Source of the DNA: Streptomyces sp. SLBN-31
Lineage (GTDB): Bacteria; Actinomycetota; Actinomycetes; Streptomycetales; Streptomycetaceae
Length of the DNA: 64,000 bases
Direction: 5' to 3'
Assembly (NCBI RefSeq): GCF_006715395.1
Contig: NZ_VFNC01000001.1
Span: 2,418,001-2,482,000 of the forward strand
Both the position numbers and the translations under genes were made by a program. The notes under the pieces are model-generated. The model was not told the origin of the DNA. It was given only the letters and a program-made list of their open reading frames with translations, and made no database searches. Positions 61,166 to 64,000 of the stretch are shown one piece after another. Within the stretch, counting starts at the first letter, position 1, and every line of letters starts with the position of its first letter.

Positions 61166-61426
61166 GTGAAGCCCCGCATTCATCCCGACTCCCGGCTCGT
61201 CGTCTTCCGTGACCGCGCCGCGGACGTCGCGTTCCTGACCCGCTCGACCGCCGACTCGCCGCGCACGATCGAGTGGCAGGACGGCAACACCTACCCGCTG
61301 ATAGACGTCGAGATCTCCTCGGCCAGCCACCCCTTCTACACCGGCAACCAGCGGGTCCTGGACACCGCCGGCCGAGTCGAGCGCTTCGAGCGCCGCTACG
61401 GCCGCACGAGGAAGGCAGCACGATGA
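61166..61426 (+). CDS. rpmE2: Ribosomal protein bL31 type B
   Basis: 86 residues: [66 protein letters not shown]. Type B length and absence of the four Cys of type A. It frees zinc from ribosomes when induced. GTG 61166 with AAGGAGG upstream. Overlaps bL36 by 4 bp (ATGA). Confidence 0.95.
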   Translation: MKPRIHPDSRLVVFRDRAADVAFLTRSTADSPRTIEWQDGNTYPLIDVEISSASHPFYTGNQRVLDTAGRVERFERRYGRTRKAAR

Positions 61427-61545
61427 AGGTGCGCAAGTCGCTGCGCTCGCTGAAGGCCAAGCCCGGCGCCCAGGTGGTCCGCAGGCGCGGCACGGTCTTC
61501 GTGATCAACAAGAAGGACCCCCGCTTCAAGGCCCGCCAGGGCTGA
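61423..61545 (+). CDS. rpmJ: Ribosomal protein bL36, zinc-independent (YkgO-type)
   Basis: 40 residues: [40 protein letters not shown]. The zinc-binding C-x2-C-H of the normal bL36 is missing. Third member of the zinc-saving operon. A strong hairpin follows the stop. Confidence 0.95.
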   Translation: MKVRKSLRSLKAKPGAQVVRRRGTVFVINKKDPRFKARQG

Positions 61546-61561
61546 CGGCGGCACAGAACAC

Positions 61562-61591
61562 GCAGGGCGGCTCCGCCTGGGGCCGCCCTGC
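61562..61591 (+). terminator. Terminator of the ribosomal-protein operon
   Basis: A perfect 10-bp stem GCAGGGCGGC/GCCGCCCTGC with a 10-base loop, 17 bp after the bL36 stop. Confidence 0.8.
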
Positions 61592-61687
61592 ACGTCGTTC
61601 CGCAGGCTGCCGCGCCGGCTCCCCCGTCTCCGGGCCCGCCGAGACGCCGGTCGCCGCTCGCGGCCGAGGGCCTCGTAGGCTCACCCC

Positions 61688-62434
61688 ATGTCCCCGCACG
61701 TCCTGATCCTCGGTGGCACCGCCGAGGCCCGTGAACTCGCCGCCGCGCTGGTGGCCCGCCCCGGCCTGCGCGTCACCACCTCTCTCGCGGGGCGCGTGAC
61801 GCGGCCGGGGGCGCTGGCGGGGGACGTACGCGTCGGAGGCTTCGGCGGTGCCGAGGGACTGGCCGACTGGCTGCGCGAGCAGCGCGTGGACGCGCTGGTC
61901 GACGCCACCCACCCCTTCGCCGAGGCGATCACCGCCCACGCGGCACAAGCGGCCGCGACGGCCGGCGTACGGGCCGTCGTGCTGCGCCGGCCCGGCTGGC
62001 GGCCCGGCCCCGAGGACCGCTGGCACACGGTCGCGTCCCTGAGTGAGGCGGCGGACCTGCTGCCGCGGTTCGGACCCCGGGTCTTCCTGACCACGGGACG
62101 TATGGGTCTGGCCCGCTTCGCCCATCTGGCGGACCGTCACTTCGTGGTGCGCTCGGTCGATCCCCCCGAACCCCCCATGCCCCCGCACACCGAAGTCCTG
62201 CTGGCCCGCGGCCCGTTCACCGTGACCGACGAACTGACCCTGCTGCGCGAGTACCTGATCGACGTCCTGGTGACCAAGGACAGCGGCGGACGGGCCACGG
62301 CCGCCAAGCTGACGGCGGCCCGCCGGCTGCGTCTGCCGGTCGTGATGGTGACCCGCCCGCCGCTGCCCGAGGGAGTGAGTGTGGCGAGGGACGTGGCGCA
62401 GGTGCTGGAGTGGCTGGACCTCGACACGCCGTGA
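61688..62434 (+). CDS. cobK: Cobalt-precorrin-6A reductase
   Basis: 248 residues. GGTAEAREL (9-17), VDATHPFAEAITAHAAQAAATAGV, and LVTKDSGGRATAAKLTAARRLRLPVVMVTRPPLP are CobK/CbiJ landmarks. It reduces precorrin-6A with NADPH during cobalamin ring synthesis. Convergent with cobF; other cobalamin genes are outside the window. ATG 61688. Confidence 0.93.
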   Translation: MSPHVLILGGTAEARELAAALVARPGLRVTTSLAGRVTRPGALAGDVRVGGFGGAEGLADWLREQRVDALVDATHPFAEAITAHAAQAAATAGVRAVVLRRPGWRPGPEDRWHTVASLSEAADLLPRFGPRVFLTTGRMGLARFAHLADRHFVVRSVDPPEPPMPPHTEVLLARGPFTVTDELTLLREYLIDVLVTKDSGGRATAAKLTAARRLRLPVVMVTRPPLPEGVSVARDVAQVLEWLDLDTP

Positions 62435-62809
62435 CCCGGCGCCGGAACCGCTCGGCGCTCAGCCCGTGCCGCTCGACGCGAGCTCCGGCTGTACCCGCTC
62501 CTCCCGCCAGTTCCCCCAGGCCGCGCCGAGGACGGCGGCCCCGACAAGATCGGCACGAGGACGACGTCGCGCCGGCCCCGGTCCACAACGGGCGGCTGCG
62601 CGCGCGGCGGACGGCGCGAGGTCCTCGGGCACTGTCACGAGGTCACGATCACACCGACCGGTGGGCTACCGGCGCGTGCGGGCGCCCCCCGGATAGCGCC
62701 GGACACCGCAGTCCGGACGGCCCCGAGCACCGTCGTCCGGACGGCCCTCCGGACTACCGTTCCCCGGGGTGGCGCCCAGGACTACCGTTGCCCGAGGTGG
62801 CGCCCAGGA
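62435..62809. other. Intergenic region between cobK and cobF
   Basis: No convincing gene. It contains GTCCGGACGGCCC at 62711 and 62735, and ends in the triple 28-bp repeat. No cobalamin riboswitch motif was recognised. Confidence 0.5.
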
Positions 62810-62834
62810 CTACCGTTGCCCGGGGTGGCGCCGC
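62751..62834. repeat. 28-bp tandem repeat x3 across the cobF stop
   Basis: Units begin at 62751, 62779 and 62807. On the minus strand each contains the cobF end CACCCCGGGCAACGGTAG or a variant; the unit at 62807 is the real 3' end with the stop at 62810-62812, and the others are downstream copies. Confidence 0.93.
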
Positions 62835-63586
62835 AGCAGGTACGTGTCCATGATCCAGCCCTTGCGCTCGCGCGCCTCGGCCCGCAGCCGCTCGATCCGC
62901 GGAGCGGCCTCGTCGATCGGACCGGAGACGAGGATCTCGTCGGGGGTGCCGATGTACGCGCCCCAGTAGATGTCGATGTCCTGGTCCGCGTACCGCCGGA
63001 AGGCCTGGTGGGCGTCGAGCATCACCACCACGTCGTCCACGCCCTCCGGGAAACCCTCACAGAGCCGCCGCCCGGTGGTGATCTGGACGGGGCGGGCGAC
63101 CCGGTTCAGGCCCGTGCGGTGCCGGGCGACGAGCGCCGAGACACTGCTGATGCCCGGCACGACGTCGTACTCGAAGGCCACGGCGCCGCGCTCCAGGACC
63201 TCCTCCAGGATGGCGATCGTGCTGTCGTAGAGCGCCGGGTCGCCCCAGACCAGGAACGCGCCGCTCTGTCCGTCGCCCAGTTCCTCGGCGATCAGGCGCT
63301 CGTAGATGCCGGCCCGGGCGCTGCGCCAGTCCCCGACGGCGGGGGAGTAGGCCGCACCGCCCGCCCCACGGTCCCGCTCCGGGTCGCGGGCCTCGACGAT
63401 CCGGTACGACGCCCCCTCGGGCATGTGCGTGTCGAGCATGTCCCGACGGAGCCCGGTGAGGTCGCTCTTCACCTCGCCCTTGTCCAGGACGAAGAACACG
63501 TCCGTGCTCCGCAGCGCCTTGACCGCCCGCAGGGTGAGCTGGTCGGGGTCGCCCGCGCCGATACCGATGACATGAATCTTTCGCAC
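62810..63586 (-). CDS. cobF: Precorrin-6A synthase (deacetylating)
   Basis: 258 residues of the SAM-dependent tetrapyrrole methylase fold: KIHVIGIGAGDPDQLTLRAVKAL, FLVWGDPALYDST, DVVPGISSVSALVARH and QITTGRRL. CobF methylates C-1 and releases the acetyl group to form precorrin-6A in the aerobic pathway, the step before CobK. GTG 63586 was chosen where conservation starts. The 3' end with stop is repeated in tandem. Convergent with cobK. Confidence 0.94.
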   Translation of the reverse strand: MRKIHVIGIGAGDPDQLTLRAVKALRSTDVFFVLDKGEVKSDLTGLRRDMLDTHMPEGASYRIVEARDPERDRGAGGAAYSPAVGDWRSARAGIYERLIAEELGDGQSGAFLVWGDPALYDSTIAILEEVLERGAVAFEYDVVPGISSVSALVARHRTGLNRVARPVQITTGRRLCEGFPEGVDDVVVMLDAHQAFRRYADQDIDIYWGAYIGTPDEILVSGPIDEAAPRIERLRAEARERKGWIMDTYLLRRHPGQR

Positions 63587-63678
63587 CCCCCGAGTCTGCC
63601 GCACGCCACCGGCAGCCCGGACACCGCGTCCGGGCCGGCTGGGGGGGAACGGCTCACGGTGCGCCGGGAGGCGTCCTC

Positions 63679-64000
63679 CTACGTCCGAAGCCGGGGCGCC
63701 CGCTCCGCCGCGTCGACGGTCTCCCCGCCCCGCTCCACCACCTCCGCAAGCTCCCGCGCCCAGGCGGACAGCCCCGTCAGATCCATCCCGTAGGGCTGCC
63801 GGCGCTCCGTGTCCGCCGCCCAGGCCGACACGGCGCCGGCTCCCCGCCGCAGCAGCCGGGCGCCGCCCGTGGCGTTCCCGCGGGCCGAGTGGGTGAGGCC
63901 GACGGCGAGCTGGGCGAGGCCGCGCCACAGTTCCCGCTCCTCCGCGGGACCCGACTTCCAGGCGTCCTCGAAGACCTCGTGCGCGTGGAAGGGCTTGCCC
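63679..64000 (-). CDS. DUF309 protein (5' end outside window)
   Basis: The last 107 codons are visible: GKPFHAHEVFEDAWKSGPAEERELWRGLAQLAVGLTHSARGN is the DUF309 signature (HEVxE...W), predicted all-helical, function unknown. Stop at 63679-63681. The start lies beyond the window end. Upstream of cobF on the same strand, 92 bp apart. Confidence 0.88.
   Translation of the reverse strand, partial: GKPFHAHEVFEDAWKSGPAEERELWRGLAQLAVGLTHSARGNATGGARLLRRGAGAVSAWAADTERRQPYGMDLTGLSAWARELAEVVERGGETVDAAERAPRLRT

Noticed and set aside
62751..62834. CRISPR array at the 28-bp repeats
   Set aside because: Units are contiguous with no spacers and correspond to the end of cobF; no cas gene is nearby.
61688..63586. 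Cobalamin riboswitch near cobK/cobF
   Set aside because: The genes are convergent and no B12-box sequence could be recognised in the leaders or the gap.

Overview
The window is high-GC actinobacterial chromosome, almost certainly Streptomyces. The reasons are strong G/C at third codon positions, many GTG/TTG starts, a complete conservon (cvn) operon, DUF574 methyltransferase, GPP34, DUF3140 and DUF427 proteins, and a ydaO-type (cyclic di-AMP) riboswitch in front of a LysM/M23 cell-wall hydrolase. I noticed no in-frame TTA codon. There is no rRNA, prophage, transposase or CRISPR array. The only tRNA is tRNA-Pro(GGG) at 22281..22354.

Layout. 1-7.1 kb: 3' end of a GH36 alpha-galactosidase, riboswitch plus LysM-M23 peptidase, SGNH esterase, TetR regulator, a small alpha/beta-barrel protein, a Glu/Leu-type dehydrogenase, and a metallo-beta-lactamase-fold hydrolase. 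7.7-11.9 kb: conservon CvnA-B-C-D followed by a GAF protein. 11.9-21.7 kb: TetR, GPP34, MFS, isomerase/LysR, SDR/NTF2, threonine catabolism (tdh-kbl), LysR, XRE-cupin/GNAT. 21.7-28.7 kb: YjbR, tRNA-Pro, Cys-rich protein, CsoR/CstR-type repressor, GH36 enzyme, MarR/MBL/NTF2, GH43, DUF1905. 29-34.5 kb: SPFH/NfeD pair, acyltransferase, P1B-4 metal ATPase, HxlR. 34.6-43.4 kb: thioesterase with a triplicated 3' end, a decayed MGH1-type glycosidase, GH13 enzyme, Nudix, aldo/keto reductase, rhomboid-like protein, EthD/ECF sigma, DUF427, DUF4916. 43.4-51.1 kb: amidohydrolase plus glutamine-synthetase-like pair, DUF574 methyltransferase, lipoprotein, atypical P450, HAD, XRE-cupin regulator. 51.2-57.4 kb: a tightly coupled six-gene catabolic operon. 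57.4-64 kb: HhH protein, DUF3140, Dps, lipase, TauE/SafE, zinc-independent ribosomal proteins L33-L31-L36, cobK, cobF, DUF309 (partial).

The most interesting functional unit is the operon at 51212..57415: an M24/creatinase-fold hydrolase, a TPP-dependent E1 alpha/beta pair without E2 or E3, an ATZ/TRZ amidohydrolase, a bicupin and an SDR. It sits behind an XRE-cupin regulator and a palindrome-containing promoter. Its M24 protein lacks one canonical metal-binding Asp and its SDR lacks the YxxxK pair, so the pathway cannot be read from the family names alone.

A second theme is structural. Short tandem duplications that span stop codons recur at the 3' ends of genes: TetR 68 bp x2, thioesterase 172 bp x3, cobF 28 bp x3, XRE about 17 bp x3, NTF2 17 bp x2, SGNH 7 bp x4. 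Three decayed genes are also visible: MGH1-like, DinB-like, and a small frameshifted reading frame. Several dyad operators can be paired with likely regulators, most notably a 14-bp motif shared by the TetR gene and an SDR gene 4 kb away.
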